In this document: positions 1 through 8,568 of the stretch, piece after piece
Position numbering within the stretch: position 1 is the first letter of the stretch
How the letters are laid out: every line of letters starts with the position of its first letter
DNA from: Fibrobacterota bacterium
Lineage (GTDB): Bacteria; Fibrobacterota; Chitinivibrionia; Chitinivibrionales; Chitinispirillaceae
DNA length: 64,000 nt
Assembly: GCA_023436145.1 (NCBI GenBank)
Contig: JAEZKP010000104.1
Coordinates: 28,633-92,632, forward strand
Reading direction: 5' to 3'
Notes under the pieces: model-generated
What the model saw: the letters and a program-made list of their open reading frames with translations, nothing else
What the model was told of the DNA's origin: nothing
Database searches by the model: none
Position numbers and translations under genes: made by a program

Positions 1-629
1 AAATCCGCCCCGAAGTAATACGCAGAACCGATTATCCGCTTAAAGTAGGGATTACTTTTCTTTTTTAACTGCTTGCCCTTTAAAAGTAAATCAAAATAGG
101 GAAGATCCGGGATAAATTCATACGAAACAGCAATTGGTACAATGTGTACATCCCGACTGAGGTCCTTGGCTTGCGCAAGTACGGCTGCACCTAAAATTCC
201 ATTCTTCAACTCAAGCATGGCACCGGAATAACTTCTTCCACCCTCAGGAAAAACAATTATCGGTTCACCCCTGTCCAGCATGGATATAACACTGTCACAG
301 AGTTTACGTACGTAATTTCTCTCGAAACCGTTATCCCTGGATACTGCGAAAGCTCCAAAAGAGGTAAACCTGGAACCCACGTAAGGGAGCCTGGTAAGGT
401 TATCTCCAGCTGCAAAACGCATCTCCTTAAAACCTTTTTTATGCAATTCATAGCCTACCAGTATGTAGTCAATATGACTGCGATGAGTGCAGGCAAACAT
501 CAGTGGATACTTCTGATACTCAGAAACATCCAATTGCGGCCCGCACAGGTTTATTGAAGAATAATATTTTTCAAAGAAACTATCTAACTGATCAGAAACA
601 GCACAAATAGCCTGATGAAAAGAACTCAT
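1..629 (-). CDS. PlsB-like glycerolipid acyltransferase, 3' end outside window
   Basis: The reading frame begins at an ATG (bases 629-627) and runs off the left edge, giving about 209 residues. The protein shows the HX4D acyltransferase motif as THRSHIDYI near residue 40, a block around FGAFAVSRD, and FPEGGRSYSG about 120 residues in, followed by VPIAVSYE. This order matches blocks I-IV of PlsB/GPAT and related 1-acylglycerol-3-phosphate acyltransferases, which move a fatty acyl group onto a glycerol-phosphate backbone at the inner face of the cytoplasmic membrane. The visible part is catalytic, so activity is plausible. Whether it is a full PlsB or a shorter PlsC/PlsB-like enzyme cannot be decided because the C-terminus is missing. 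Ribosome-binding signal is weak. Confidence 0.8.
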   Translation of the reverse strand, partial: MSSFHQAICAVSDQLDSFFEKYYSSINLCGPQLDVSEYQKYPLMFACTHRSHIDYILVGYELHKKGFKEMRFAAGDNLTRLPYVGSRFTSFGAFAVSRDNGFERNYVRKLCDSVISMLDRGEPIIVFPEGGRSYSGAMLELKNGILGAAVLAQAKDLSRDVHIVPIAVSYEFIPDLPYFDLLLKGKQLKKKSNPYFKRIIGSAYYFGAD

Positions 630-717
630 GAAACTAACCCTGGAATGACAAATAATATGATAAAATATAAAAATAGGATTTGAGGCCAGGAAAAACCAAG
701 CCAATTATAATTACCCC

Positions 718-748
718 AAAAAAAAGAGGAGAGAAGTTCTCTCTCCTC
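718..748 (-). terminator. Rho-independent terminator after the zinc-ribbon gene
   Basis: Read on the minus strand, a perfect 9-bp stem (726-734 with 740-748, loop of 5) is followed directly by a run of eight T. It lies 30 bases past the stop of the gene at 778-1242 and points the same way. Confidence 0.8.
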
Positions 749-777
749 CTGAAATTAACAGAATTATAAAGCCAGCT

Positions 778-1242
778 TCAAGCTACATCATCAATTACAT
801 CGACATCGATATTTTCATCCTCCACACCGTCTGCACCATGCTCCAGCTCAAAACTCTCACTCTCACTTTTCATCTGCTCAATAAGATCCTCTCTTCCAAT
901 CAACTGCAGATGCCTGATCCGCTTATACTCATTGCGGTGCTCCGGACAATATTTGGGATAAATAAACTGCCGGGGATAAATTTTGACCTCAAACTGATGG
1001 GTACAACCCTCAAGGGCGCAATCCATAACCATAGTAACTACTTCAGTATAGGTGTGCTTGAATGTCTGATTCTTTATGTTCACATCTTCCGGCTTTGTTC
1101 GTTTTCTTATACGATATCTGTCCTGACGATGCTCGGGACAATATTTGGAAATATGAATGCCAAAAAAAATCTTTCCGCATCCAGGATATTGACATTTTTT
1201 TTCCCGGAGCTTCTGACGTCGCCGCGATTTTGGTAACTGCAT
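778..1242 (-). CDS. Small protein with two Cys/His zinc-ribbon-like modules
   Basis: A 154-residue protein of unknown function. It contains two copies of a similar module: C-x4-C, about a dozen residues, then YCPEHR (CQYPGC...YCPEHR near residues 17-39, and CALEGC...YCPEHR near residues 75-103). Each would supply three cysteines and one histidine for one zinc ion. The N-terminus is strongly basic (KSRRRQKLREKK) and the C-terminal 40 residues are acidic, so a nucleic-acid-binding role is possible but unproven. The start is supported by a GGTGGAGG ribosome-binding site. It is monocistronic, with its own terminator. I do not recognise a named family. Confidence 0.7.
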   Translation of the reverse strand: MQLPKSRRRQKLREKKCQYPGCGKIFFGIHISKYCPEHRQDRYRIRKRTKPEDVNIKNQTFKHTYTEVVTMVMDCALEGCTHQFEVKIYPRQFIYPKYCPEHRNEYKRIRHLQLIGREDLIEQMKSESESFELEHGADGVEDENIDVDVIDDVA

Positions 1243-1258
1243 AAAAAAAATCCTCCAC

Positions 1259-1676
1259 CTCGGAATGGGGAATTAAAAGAAGATGTGAATTTCAAATCTG
1301 ATAAAAACTATTGCTCAAAGAGTGTCTATAATATATAGATAATTGGCGCAAAAAGCAAACTATTTATAGCTCACTCAGAAAAGGTACCTTACTAATCATA
1401 ATCATACAACCACCCTAACCCTTTGTATTTAGCACAATTATAAACACTATTGACACTGGCCTACCACAAACGTATTTTCCTTGCAAATCCTTTACAGAGA
1501 AAACTTTTTCACAATCAGTTCTGAACCCTGCATTTACAAGGTTATAAGCTGATAATCCAATGAATTGCTTGTACATTACACCAACCCAGATACCATATTT
1601 ACAATATGCCTGCTGGTGAAATTGTAATACGCTTTCCCATTCTGTTTTATTGGCCATCAGATTATCAGGTTTTTTC
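1259..1676. other. Divergent intergenic region, no clear gene
   Basis: This gap separates the leftward zinc-ribbon gene from the rightward lipid-transport operon and should carry both promoters. It is AT-rich. A leftward frame reaches in from the start of mlaE (about 81 codons from an ATG near 1657), but has no convincing ribosome-binding site or recognisable domain and overlaps the mlaE start. I saw no repeat, RNA or clear operator. Confidence 0.5.
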
Positions 1677-2759
1677 ATGAACAACCAATCTAAGAGCTCC
1701 TGCAACCAGAATAACACCATATTCTTCCCGACAATTCTGGACCGTTTCTGGATAGAAAAATCCAGCCTTCTAAACCAAAAACCGGATAAAACCCTAATAA
1801 TCGACCTGTCAAAGACGGAGCGCATCGATTCCGCAGGTTACTGCTTTATACGTCTTCTACATACAATGCATGAGGAAGGCGGAGGAAAACTGATCATAAG
1901 AAACTTATCCCCTGAATTTGAGGAATCTCTTAAAAGCTGGCCCCTCTCAGATCAGTACCAATCTGCTCAACCGAAAAAAGAAAGTTTTTTAGTACGTACC
2001 GGCGATACACTCATTTCCTTCAAGGAAAATGCTTCAAACGCCTTATCCGTTTTAACAGAAATGCTTTACTGGGGAACAATTGGCTTATTCAAAAAAAGAG
2101 ATTTCAAACATGGCGCTCTTGGCGAACAAATGTACCAGTTAGGCTATAATGCATTCGCAATAGTTGGCCTGCTCTCCTTTTTAATCGGAATTGTGCTGGC
2201 GCTTCAAACCGCAATGCAACTGGAGTCCTTCGGTGCAGGAATTTTTCTGGCCCCCCTCATCGGATTAACTATGGTAAGAGAGCTTGGCCCGCTACTGACT
2301 GCAATAATTCTGGCAGGAAGAACAGGGAGTGCCACAACTGCCGAAATTGCCACTATGGTGGTTGGTGAGGAACTGGAGGCACTACAAACCATGGGAATTA
2401 ACCCGGTTCAATATGTAGTAGTACCAAAATTCTGGGCAATAAGCTTCACCATGCCGGTTCTTTCAATAATGGCAACTGCTGCAGGTATTCTGGGCGGATT
2501 CTTTATCGCCGTTTTTTATCTCGACCTCTCCGCTACTCTTTATTGGAATGAACTGGCAAAAAGTATACACTTCAGAGATTTCTGGGCAGGTTTTGTGAAA
2601 TCAGTAATTTTTTCCTGGCTTATTATATGGATAGGCTCCTTTTATGGATTCAGAGTGCGAGGGGGAGCCGAAGCAGTAGGAAAAGAGACTACTGCTTCTG
2701 TAGTAACCGGCATATTTATCATTATATTGGCTGATGCCCTATTTTCCTTTGTCCTGTAG
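1677..2759 (+). CDS. mlaE: MlaE-type permease with N-terminal STAS domain
   Basis: This is the integral membrane subunit of an MCE/Mla ABC transporter moving phospholipid or other lipid between the two membranes. Residues about 1-100 form a STAS-like domain (LIIDLSKTERIDSAG). The remainder is the MlaE/YrbE permease with several hydrophobic helices and the conserved GLTMVRELGPLLTA and AGRTGSATTAEI segments. In E. coli the STAS protein is the separate MlaB; here it is fused in front of the permease, a known arrangement in other phyla. I prefer the ATG at 1677 with AGG upstream; a TTG at 1650 would add nine residues. It leads an operon with mlaF (7-bp gap), mlaD, a lipoprotein gene and a putative OM protein gene. 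Confidence 0.9.
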   Translation: MNNQSKSSCNQNNTIFFPTILDRFWIEKSSLLNQKPDKTLIIDLSKTERIDSAGYCFIRLLHTMHEEGGGKLIIRNLSPEFEESLKSWPLSDQYQSAQPKKESFLVRTGDTLISFKENASNALSVLTEMLYWGTIGLFKKRDFKHGALGEQMYQLGYNAFAIVGLLSFLIGIVLALQTAMQLESFGAGIFLAPLIGLTMVRELGPLLTAIILAGRTGSATTAEIATMVVGEELEALQTMGINPVQYVVVPKFWAISFTMPVLSIMATAAGILGGFFIAVFYLDLSATLYWNELAKSIHFRDFWAGFVKSVIFSWLIIWIGSFYGFRVRGGAEAVGKETTASVVTGIFIIILADALFSFVL

Positions 2760-2766
2760 GTGATCT

Positions 2767-3570
2767 GTGTTACAAAACTCTCAAGCAGTTGTACAAATAG
2801 AAAATCTGACAGTTCAATATGCAGAACGTACAGTTCTGAACAACATCTCCAGTTTGGTGTATCCTACTGAAATCAGAGTAATACTGGGGACATCCGGATG
2901 TGGGAAAACCACCTTGCTGAAATCAATTATAGGCCTTTTAAAACGCACATCCGGGAATATCCGGATTTTTGGAACGCTTATTAATGACCAGGATGAGCCC
3001 CAAACAGTCGAAGTTTTAAAAAAGGTAGGAGTTTTATTCCAAAACGGAGCACTTCTGGGCTCCCTAACCGTTTTAGAGAATGTCGCCTTACCCCTTCAGA
3101 TGCATACCAGTTTACCTGAGAAAATCATTCGGGACATTGTCCGGCTAAAACTTGAGCAGGTTGACCTTCCTCATGCTGCTAATCTTTACCCGGGAGAACT
3201 TTCAGGAGGAATGAGAAAAAGAGCGGCCCTGGCCAGAGCTCTGGCTCTTGACCCACCACTACTATTCTGTGACGAACCCTCCGCAGGCCTTGATCCAGTC
3301 ACTTCTGCCGGCTTGGATGATCTGTTACTGAAATTACGCACTATGCTGGGAATAACTGTTGTAGTTGTTACGCACGAACTGTATTCTATTGAAAAGATAG
3401 CAGACAGCATCACTTTTTTACATAAAGGATCACTTCTTTTTGAAGGCTCCTATAAAGAGGCCGTTAAAATTGATCAAGGACCAATAAATGACTTTTTTAA
3501 ACGGCATGAACCAGATCGCAACCGAAATGACTACTGCAGACTTAATTTCAATCTGGAGACCGAAAAATGA
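2767..3570 (+). CDS. mlaF: MlaF-type ABC transporter ATPase
   Basis: Cytoplasmic nucleotide-binding subunit that powers the MCE lipid transporter. Of its 267 residues, Walker A is GTSGCGKT at 41-48, the signature is LSGGMRKR, Walker B is LLFCDEPSAGLDP, and the switch histidine is in VVTHE. The LSGGMRKR form and the length match MlaF/Ttg2A rather than general importers. The start is GTG at 2767 with AGGTGA just upstream. Its last four bases overlap the start of mlaD (ATGA), indicating translational coupling. Confidence 0.93.
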   Translation: MLQNSQAVVQIENLTVQYAERTVLNNISSLVYPTEIRVILGTSGCGKTTLLKSIIGLLKRTSGNIRIFGTLINDQDEPQTVEVLKKVGVLFQNGALLGSLTVLENVALPLQMHTSLPEKIIRDIVRLKLEQVDLPHAANLYPGELSGGMRKRAALARALALDPPLLFCDEPSAGLDPVTSAGLDDLLLKLRTMLGITVVVVTHELYSIEKIADSITFLHKGSLLFEGSYKEAVKIDQGPINDFFKRHEPDRNRNDYCRLNFNLETEK

Positions 3571-4484
3571 GTATTTCAAGGGCTCAACGCGCCCGGCTGG
3601 GTGTGTTCCTGATTACTGGAACCGTTCTACTGCTTCTTTTTGCAGTAATTCCTCTGGGGCTTAAACTCAACGATAAATACAACGAATATGTGGCCTATTT
3701 CCAAGGCGAATCTCTTAGTGGCCTCGAACAGGGAGCAGTGGTAAAATATAGTGGTGTACCTGTAGGGAAAGTGGAAAAAATTACCTACATTCCCAATGAT
3801 TTAAGCAAAGTTCGGGTAATTATGAAACTTCAGGCTGACTTTCCCATGAAAGTGGATATGGTAGCAACAACAGGGGCTATGGGCATAACCGGGCTCAAAT
3901 ACGTGGAAATCACCGGAGGAACCAATGAATCCCAAATTCTAAAACCGGGATCCGAAATCCCCACCAAACAATCTATGATCTCAACTATCACTGGAAAAGC
4001 AGAGGTTATTGTGGGTAAAATCGAACTGCTTCTCAACCACCTGACTCAAATCACCAACCCAGACAGTCTCGCCTCAATAAAAAAAATTCTGGATAACGTA
4101 GCCACAATTACCGATGATGTAAAAGATTTTGTCAGTGAATCCCGTCCAAAGATTGACTCAGTAACTTTTACTACCAACAAAATCATTTCCAAAATCGATG
4201 GAATCGCCATGGATGTTAAAGAGTTCACCGGTAATTTTAAAAATGCGGTAAAAGGAGAACAGGTAGCCGCTACATTTTCCTCCATTGATTCAACTGCACA
4301 AGCCCTTAAAGAATTGACAGAAAATCTCTCCCTGATGGTCCGCCAAAGCAGAGAAGATTTCACTATAAGTTTGCAAAATATCCGGGAAGCCACCGAAAAT
4401 GCCAATCAGCTGACCAAAGTCCTTTCCGAAAACCCGTCCCTGTTATTAAGAAGTGAAACACAAAGAGAGAGGGCCATCCGATGA
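3567..4484 (+). CDS. mlaD: MCE-domain lipid-binding protein, MlaD type
   Basis: Periplasmic, membrane-anchored substrate-binding subunit of the Mla system. The 305-residue protein has one N-terminal membrane segment (about residues 11-30, LGVFLITGTVLLLLF), then an MCE domain starting around EYVAYFQGESLSGLEQGAVVKYSGVPVGKV (split here for reading: EYVAYFQG, SGLEQGAVVKYSG, PVGKVEKI). The remaining 170 residues look helical and coiled (repeated LTENL, TENANQLTKVL), as in MCE proteins whose tails reach toward other subunits. It overlaps both neighbours by 4 bp. Longer than E. coli MlaD (183 residues), closer to the long MlaD-like forms. Confidence 0.9.
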   Translation: MSISRAQRARLGVFLITGTVLLLLFAVIPLGLKLNDKYNEYVAYFQGESLSGLEQGAVVKYSGVPVGKVEKITYIPNDLSKVRVIMKLQADFPMKVDMVATTGAMGITGLKYVEITGGTNESQILKPGSEIPTKQSMISTITGKAEVIVGKIELLLNHLTQITNPDSLASIKKILDNVATITDDVKDFVSESRPKIDSVTFTTNKIISKIDGIAMDVKEFTGNFKNAVKGEQVAATFSSIDSTAQALKELTENLSLMVRQSREDFTISLQNIREATENANQLTKVLSENPSLLLRSETQRERAIR

Positions 4485-5176
4485 AAAAATGGATAGTTTA
4501 CCTTGTGCTCATTGCAATTTCATGTGCTGTCCTTGCCGGATGCGGAAATGTACCTGTAAAGCAGTTTTATATCCTTAACTACCTGCCATCCTCAGTACGG
4601 GATCGGCTCCATCCCAGTCCCTATCCCTATACCATCCGACTGCGAGAATTGGACATTGAAGAAGCCTATAACAGACCGCAAATAGTTTATCGCCAAAGTC
4701 CATTTCAGCTCAGATATTATGTGTACCAGGTATGGGCAGTTAAACCTACCCGAATGATCACCGACCTGCTGCATAAACATCTTGTCACAGCAAACCTAGT
4801 CAGCAGCATCATCCGAAGATTTGACGAGGGGCCAAAACCGGATTATGAACTTAACGGCACCATTGAATCACTTGAAGAATACGACAGCGAAGAACTCTGG
4901 TTTGCCCACATGTGCCTCCGACTCAATCTTGTGCGAATAAAGGATGGAAAAACCATTTATACCCGTCGTTTCGATCATAGAAAAAAAGTCTTTCAACATG
5001 AACCGGAATTCGTCATCCGGGAAATGTCCGCCCTGATGGAATATATCGTTACCCAGGCAATCCATGACATTGATGTAAAACTTGCACAGGAAATGGGTAT
5101 CCAAACTCCGCAAATCTCCATCGATAGCTCCGCTACCGAGATTTCAGGAGATTCCACCACCAGTACCGGAGAGTAG
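4481..5176 (+). CDS. ABC-type transport auxiliary lipoprotein
   Basis: A 231-residue predicted lipoprotein: hydrophobic N-terminus, then lipobox LAGC with the lipidated Cys at about residue 21. The mature part (VKQFYILNYLPSS..., PYTIRLRELDIEEAYNRPQIVYRQSPFQ) matches the ABC_trans_aux/PqiC-like lipoproteins encoded with MCE transporters. These sit at the outer membrane and are thought to help dock the MCE protein. The gene starts inside the end of mlaD (ATGA overlap), so the products are probably made in linked amounts. A Ser/Thr-rich tail ends the protein. Confidence 0.85.
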   Translation: MKKWIVYLVLIAISCAVLAGCGNVPVKQFYILNYLPSSVRDRLHPSPYPYTIRLRELDIEEAYNRPQIVYRQSPFQLRYYVYQVWAVKPTRMITDLLHKHLVTANLVSSIIRRFDEGPKPDYELNGTIESLEEYDSEELWFAHMCLRLNLVRIKDGKTIYTRRFDHRKKVFQHEPEFVIREMSALMEYIVTQAIHDIDVKLAQEMGIQTPQISIDSSATEISGDSTTSTGE

Positions 5177-5179
5177 ACA

Positions 5180-6919
5180 ATGATTCCAAAAATAACTGCT
5201 TTAGCTCTGCTGGTATCAAATGTCCTGTTTGCAGAACTTCCATCAGATTTACCAGGCGAAGAGATCTCTCACGAATACCTGAAGTTTTCCATTAAAAAAG
5301 ACAGTACACTCATCAAATCAACACCTCTTCAAATCCGTGATACATCCGCATGGTTTGAAGCTGTGCAAAAAACCTGGGAAGCCCCAACATTAGCCGAGCA
5401 AATGGCTTCAGTTAAATCAAATGTACCCCTGGGTAAAGGAGGTATTTTCATACCACGATTAACCACCAGAGGGGGAACAGAGCCGGATTTTGAAATAGTA
5501 GATGCAGAAGGCCAGCTGCACGCCTCAGGCGAACCAGGAGAAACCAAAACAGTTGAACCCGGGATATACTTTGTAATTTTGGGCAGTGGTTCACAACGTC
5601 AGAAAATTGTCAACAAAGTAAAGATCGAAGAATCCAAAACCATACCCTTGATACCCAACTGGTGTGGCCTTGTAATAGAAACTATCGATACAAATTCTAC
5701 CCCATTCCGTGGAGAATACGAACTGGTAAACATCACCGATTTTGATCCATATGGTAGAGGCTTTGGAGCCGATCCTGACAGAGGAGATATGGTTAACACC
5801 TGGATATTAAAGCCAGGCACCTACAAAATTCTGGGCAGAGGCGAAAGCTTCAATACGCTGGTCAATTTTATTACAGTTCGTCTGCTCCCGGGTGAACTCA
5901 CCAAAGTACTTCTGATCCAGAACCCCGAAAACATGAAAATCATAAGTGGTGGCACAGTAGATATCACCCCAGGTAAAACAATCACCTCCAACTGGAAGTA
6001 CGGTGCCAATATCGGCATGACTCTTCAATTCAATGGTGAGACCAACCGTTTGGAAGCCCATAAAAATTCCATTTCATCCTTTTTAAGTACCCGTTTAAAT
6101 TTCTGGTTGCGCTTCAATAAAAATCCACTCGAATGGGAATCAACCATCCGTCTGGATGAAGGATTTAATCTTTCCGATCTGGATCTCAGTCATCTTACCA
6201 CCGGCCCCGACGAATTGAGAATACATTCAATTTTTATATGGCGGTTCATTCCATGGTTTGGTCCTTACAGCAGAGCAGAACTTCGTACAAATCTCCTTCC
6301 CCGCCGGGTTACACTTGATCAATCCCTTTACGGACAATTCTGCCTGGTGGACGATCATAACTATTTCTCCTCATTTGATTCTGTAAACCAAGTCATTAAA
6401 CTCAGTTCTCCCTTCTCTCCGCTTACCTTTGATTTTGGCTGCGGAGCAAATTTTGATGCCCTGGACTCCCGTTTCTTTGAGTTAAAAGTTCAACTGGGAG
6501 CTGGAAGCTCTTTCAACCGATTCCCTGACAGATATATAAGTATCAGCGCCAATGAGGTAGACACCAGCAGTATCGATGCCAACAATCGACCCCTGCTCAA
6601 TAGCAGCATAATTTTAAGAAGGGAAAACAAGACCCGAATATTTGAATTCGGCCCCCAGACTTCGTTTATTGGAAACATCCAGCTTGGCCGAATCGGTACC
6701 GCAGGAGCAGAACTCAAGGTTTTTGCACCTGTCGCACCCGAAATGCGTTTTACCAGTCCGGATTTTGATTTCTCAGCAACAATTAGCTGGCGGCTCGCCC
6801 GCGCAGTAACTCTTGATTATGAGTATGCCTGGCAACTTAAACAACCTGAAAACCTGGATGCCCGTTTAGATAAGAGCAACCATAATATATGGTTGAGGTT
6901 TTCTTTCTCCAGTAAATAA
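5180..6919 (+). CDS. Putative outer-membrane protein of the lipid-transport operon
   Basis: A 579-residue protein beginning with a signal peptide (cleavage predicted after about residue 19, NVLFA|ELPS). Residues 20-250 are soluble-looking, with short beta-rich PEGA-like stretches. From about residue 270 onward the sequence alternates polar and aromatic residues in barrel-like strands (TRLNFWLRFNK, FIWRFIPWF, DYEYAWQLK) and ends in an aromatic strand followed by FSFSSK, compatible with a beta-barrel. It starts 3 bp after the lipoprotein gene and so belongs to the Mla operon. I do not recognise a family. An outer-membrane partner of the MCE transporter is an inference from position and predicted location. 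Confidence 0.7.
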   Translation: MIPKITALALLVSNVLFAELPSDLPGEEISHEYLKFSIKKDSTLIKSTPLQIRDTSAWFEAVQKTWEAPTLAEQMASVKSNVPLGKGGIFIPRLTTRGGTEPDFEIVDAEGQLHASGEPGETKTVEPGIYFVILGSGSQRQKIVNKVKIEESKTIPLIPNWCGLVIETIDTNSTPFRGEYELVNITDFDPYGRGFGADPDRGDMVNTWILKPGTYKILGRGESFNTLVNFITVRLLPGELTKVLLIQNPENMKIISGGTVDITPGKTITSNWKYGANIGMTLQFNGETNRLEAHKNSISSFLSTRLNFWLRFNKNPLEWESTIRLDEGFNLSDLDLSHLTTGPDELRIHSIFIWRFIPWFGPYSRAELRTNLLPRRVTLDQSLYGQFCLVDDHNYFSSFDSVNQVIKLSSPFSPLTFDFGCGANFDALDSRFFELKVQLGAGSSFNRFPDRYISISANEVDTSSIDANNRPLLNSSIILRRENKTRIFEFGPQTSFIGNIQLGRIGTAGAELKVFAPVAPEMRFTSPDFDFSATISWRLARAVTLDYEYAWQLKQPENLDARLDKSNHNIWLRFSFSSK

Positions 6920-6933
6920 GGTAGGCAGATTGA

Positions 6934-7203
6934 TCATTCGGAGAAATGGTTAAGGGATTCATGCTTCTGCCGTAAATAACAGGACAACCATCTATGCAAA
7001 GCATCAAACTTTATATTTTCAGGAATTATAGTAAGCAGTGCACCATCACCATAGACCTCTTTAATTCCTGCCTGGCAACTGATATCAAACAGTATTTCCT
7101 GAGTTACTGGTAGCTGAATTACAAAATGCCATTTATCACTCATACACCGGTTCTCTCTGGTTATGCCCACATCTACCATAAAGCAATAATATAATTTCCT
7201 CAC
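6934..7203 (-). CDS. Small hypothetical protein
   Basis: An 89-codon frame convergent with the Mla operon. The GTG at 7203 has AAGGT beside it; an internal ATG (residue 21, MSDKWHFVIQLPV) preceded by AGAGAG is an equally good start and would give 69 residues. The sequence has a plausible small alpha/beta composition, no membrane segment, no signal peptide and no motif I recognise. Its being a real gene rests on codon flow and lack of a competing frame only. Confidence 0.45.
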   Translation of the reverse strand: MRKLYYCFMVDVGITRENRCMSDKWHFVIQLPVTQEILFDISCQAGIKEVYGDGALLTIIPENIKFDALHRWLSCYLRQKHESLNHFSE

Positions 7204-7366
7204 ACCTTCGAATAATAACTATTTTACAAAAGGTGGATTATATATATAAAGAGGTATCGGTAAGAGCTTTTGCGCTTTGTTAATTTTTTTGTAAATTACA
7301 ATGAACTTCAGGATACCGGTTGCTTTGCAATAAAGCCGGCTCCGGGACCCTAAAGCGGTACCTCCC

Positions 7367-8371
7367 CTACAACTCCTCTCTGATCCTCTCTGTTTCTATA
7401 ATAATCACATCTTTCTCCCCGTTCTGACCATAACTAAGCTGAATTGTAGATGCAGCCTGCTCATCAAAGTAGATGGTTATCCCCTCTGAGGTCTTTATCT
7501 TTCTTTTTCTGGAAACAGCAGATGCAGCCTGTTTATCCAGAAAAAACTGCTCATTTTCCAGCTCCCCTCTTTTCAAACAGGAACGATAGGTGTTTCGAAT
7601 AGAATCATTAGCATAAGGTCCAAAGACCTGCTCAAAAAACTCTTCATCATCAAAGCTGTCCTGATTTCTGAGGAATTGATCGGTGCGCTGCTGCACCTCT
7701 TTACTGAATTCCCGTGGAAGCTCATCGATATGTTTTTTAGAAGTATTTTTTACCACTTCCCATAAGGATTGTGTCTTCTCCCTTTCACTTTTTTTTCTGC
7801 GCACATTCAAAAAACCCTGGAAAAATCCAGATATTCCCGCACGAACATTTCTATCTATAACCATGACCACAGGATTCTCCTCTGACATATCAATCAAAGC
7901 CGCTTTCTGCATTGCATCTGCAGAACCGGTAAAGGTATCGGTCACACTCTCCAGGATCACTTTAGATCCATTTTTAGAATACTTTAATACCTCTTCATGT
8001 TCATATTTGATAATTGCAAATAGCTCTTTTTCCAGTGTAGAAAGCTTAATCAGAATCATAACTCCTTTTTTGATTCTTTTATCATCCAGCCCGTGTGCAT
8101 GAAAATCTACAGCCAGTTGTCGCGATAGCTCCAGAAATTGAGAAGAATCATTACGAATCGACTCTAACAGTGTACAAACACCAGCCTGGGGATTAAATTC
8201 AAACGCTGTCCCTTTGAGAATACTTTTAACCCGCTCAAGAAAGAAAGACTCATATTCTCCAATCTCGATCTCATCCAAGAAAATTGGTTCAGGTTCTCCT
8301 TGATGAACCACATGAAAAATGAACCTGGTGATTCGCAATGCTGCAAGCTGTTCTTTATTCAGTTCTATCAC
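7367..8371 (-). CDS. YejK/NdpA-like nucleoid-associated protein
   Basis: A 334-residue soluble protein whose opening (ITRFIFHVVHQGEPEP, then FFLERVKSILKGTAFEFNP) and central part (FHAHGLDDKRIKKGVMILIKL) resemble the 37-kDa nucleoid-associated protein family (NdpA/YejK, PF04245). Members bind the chromosome. The family match is by recognition of the overall pattern, not by a single diagnostic motif, so moderate confidence. No signal peptide or membrane helix. It stands alone, with about 200 bp upstream before the terminator of the next leftward gene. Confidence 0.65.
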   Translation of the reverse strand: MIELNKEQLAALRITRFIFHVVHQGEPEPIFLDEIEIGEYESFFLERVKSILKGTAFEFNPQAGVCTLLESIRNDSSQFLELSRQLAVDFHAHGLDDKRIKKGVMILIKLSTLEKELFAIIKYEHEEVLKYSKNGSKVILESVTDTFTGSADAMQKAALIDMSEENPVVMVIDRNVRAGISGFFQGFLNVRRKKSEREKTQSLWEVVKNTSKKHIDELPREFSKEVQQRTDQFLRNQDSFDDEEFFEQVFGPYANDSIRNTYRSCLKRGELENEQFFLDKQAASAVSRKRKIKTSEGITIYFDEQAASTIQLSYGQNGEKDVIIIETERIREEL

Positions 8372-8521
8372 AGTATCAGGACCTTTCCGCTAAAAAATGA
8401 AAAATAAATATCTAATATACCTCATATATTAAAAACCTGCATGGAAAGTAAATAAAGAGGATTATAACCGGTTAAAAACTGCAGTGATATTAAGAATAGA
8501 ATATGAATAAAATCTGGATGG

Positions 8522-8551
8522 AAAAACGGGTCCGGGAAAGAATCCGGACCC
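8522..8551 (-). terminator. Rho-independent terminator of the M20/acyl-CoA synthetase operon
   Basis: On the minus strand an 8-bp GC-rich stem (GGGTCCGG, bases 8544-8551 with 8528-8535) is followed by GTTTTT. It lies 18 bases downstream of the stop of the gene at 8569-10692. Confidence 0.8.
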
Positions 8552-8568
8552 AAAACAAAGAAGTCGAC

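Noticed and set aside
838..1236. Rightward 132-codon frame over the zinc-ribbon gene
   Set aside because: Exact antisense of a frame with repeated zinc motifs and a strong ribosome-binding site; its own sequence looks random.
1415..1825. Leftward 136-codon frame overlapping the start of the mlaE gene
   Set aside because: It runs opposite to the certain STAS-MlaE frame for much of its length, has no good ribosome-binding site and no recognisable domain. A shorter part outside mlaE (1415-1657) cannot be excluded.
7683..8102. Rightward 139-codon frame over the NdpA-like gene
   Set aside because: Antisense shadow with Ser/Phe/Leu bias; the leftward frame is longer and family-like.
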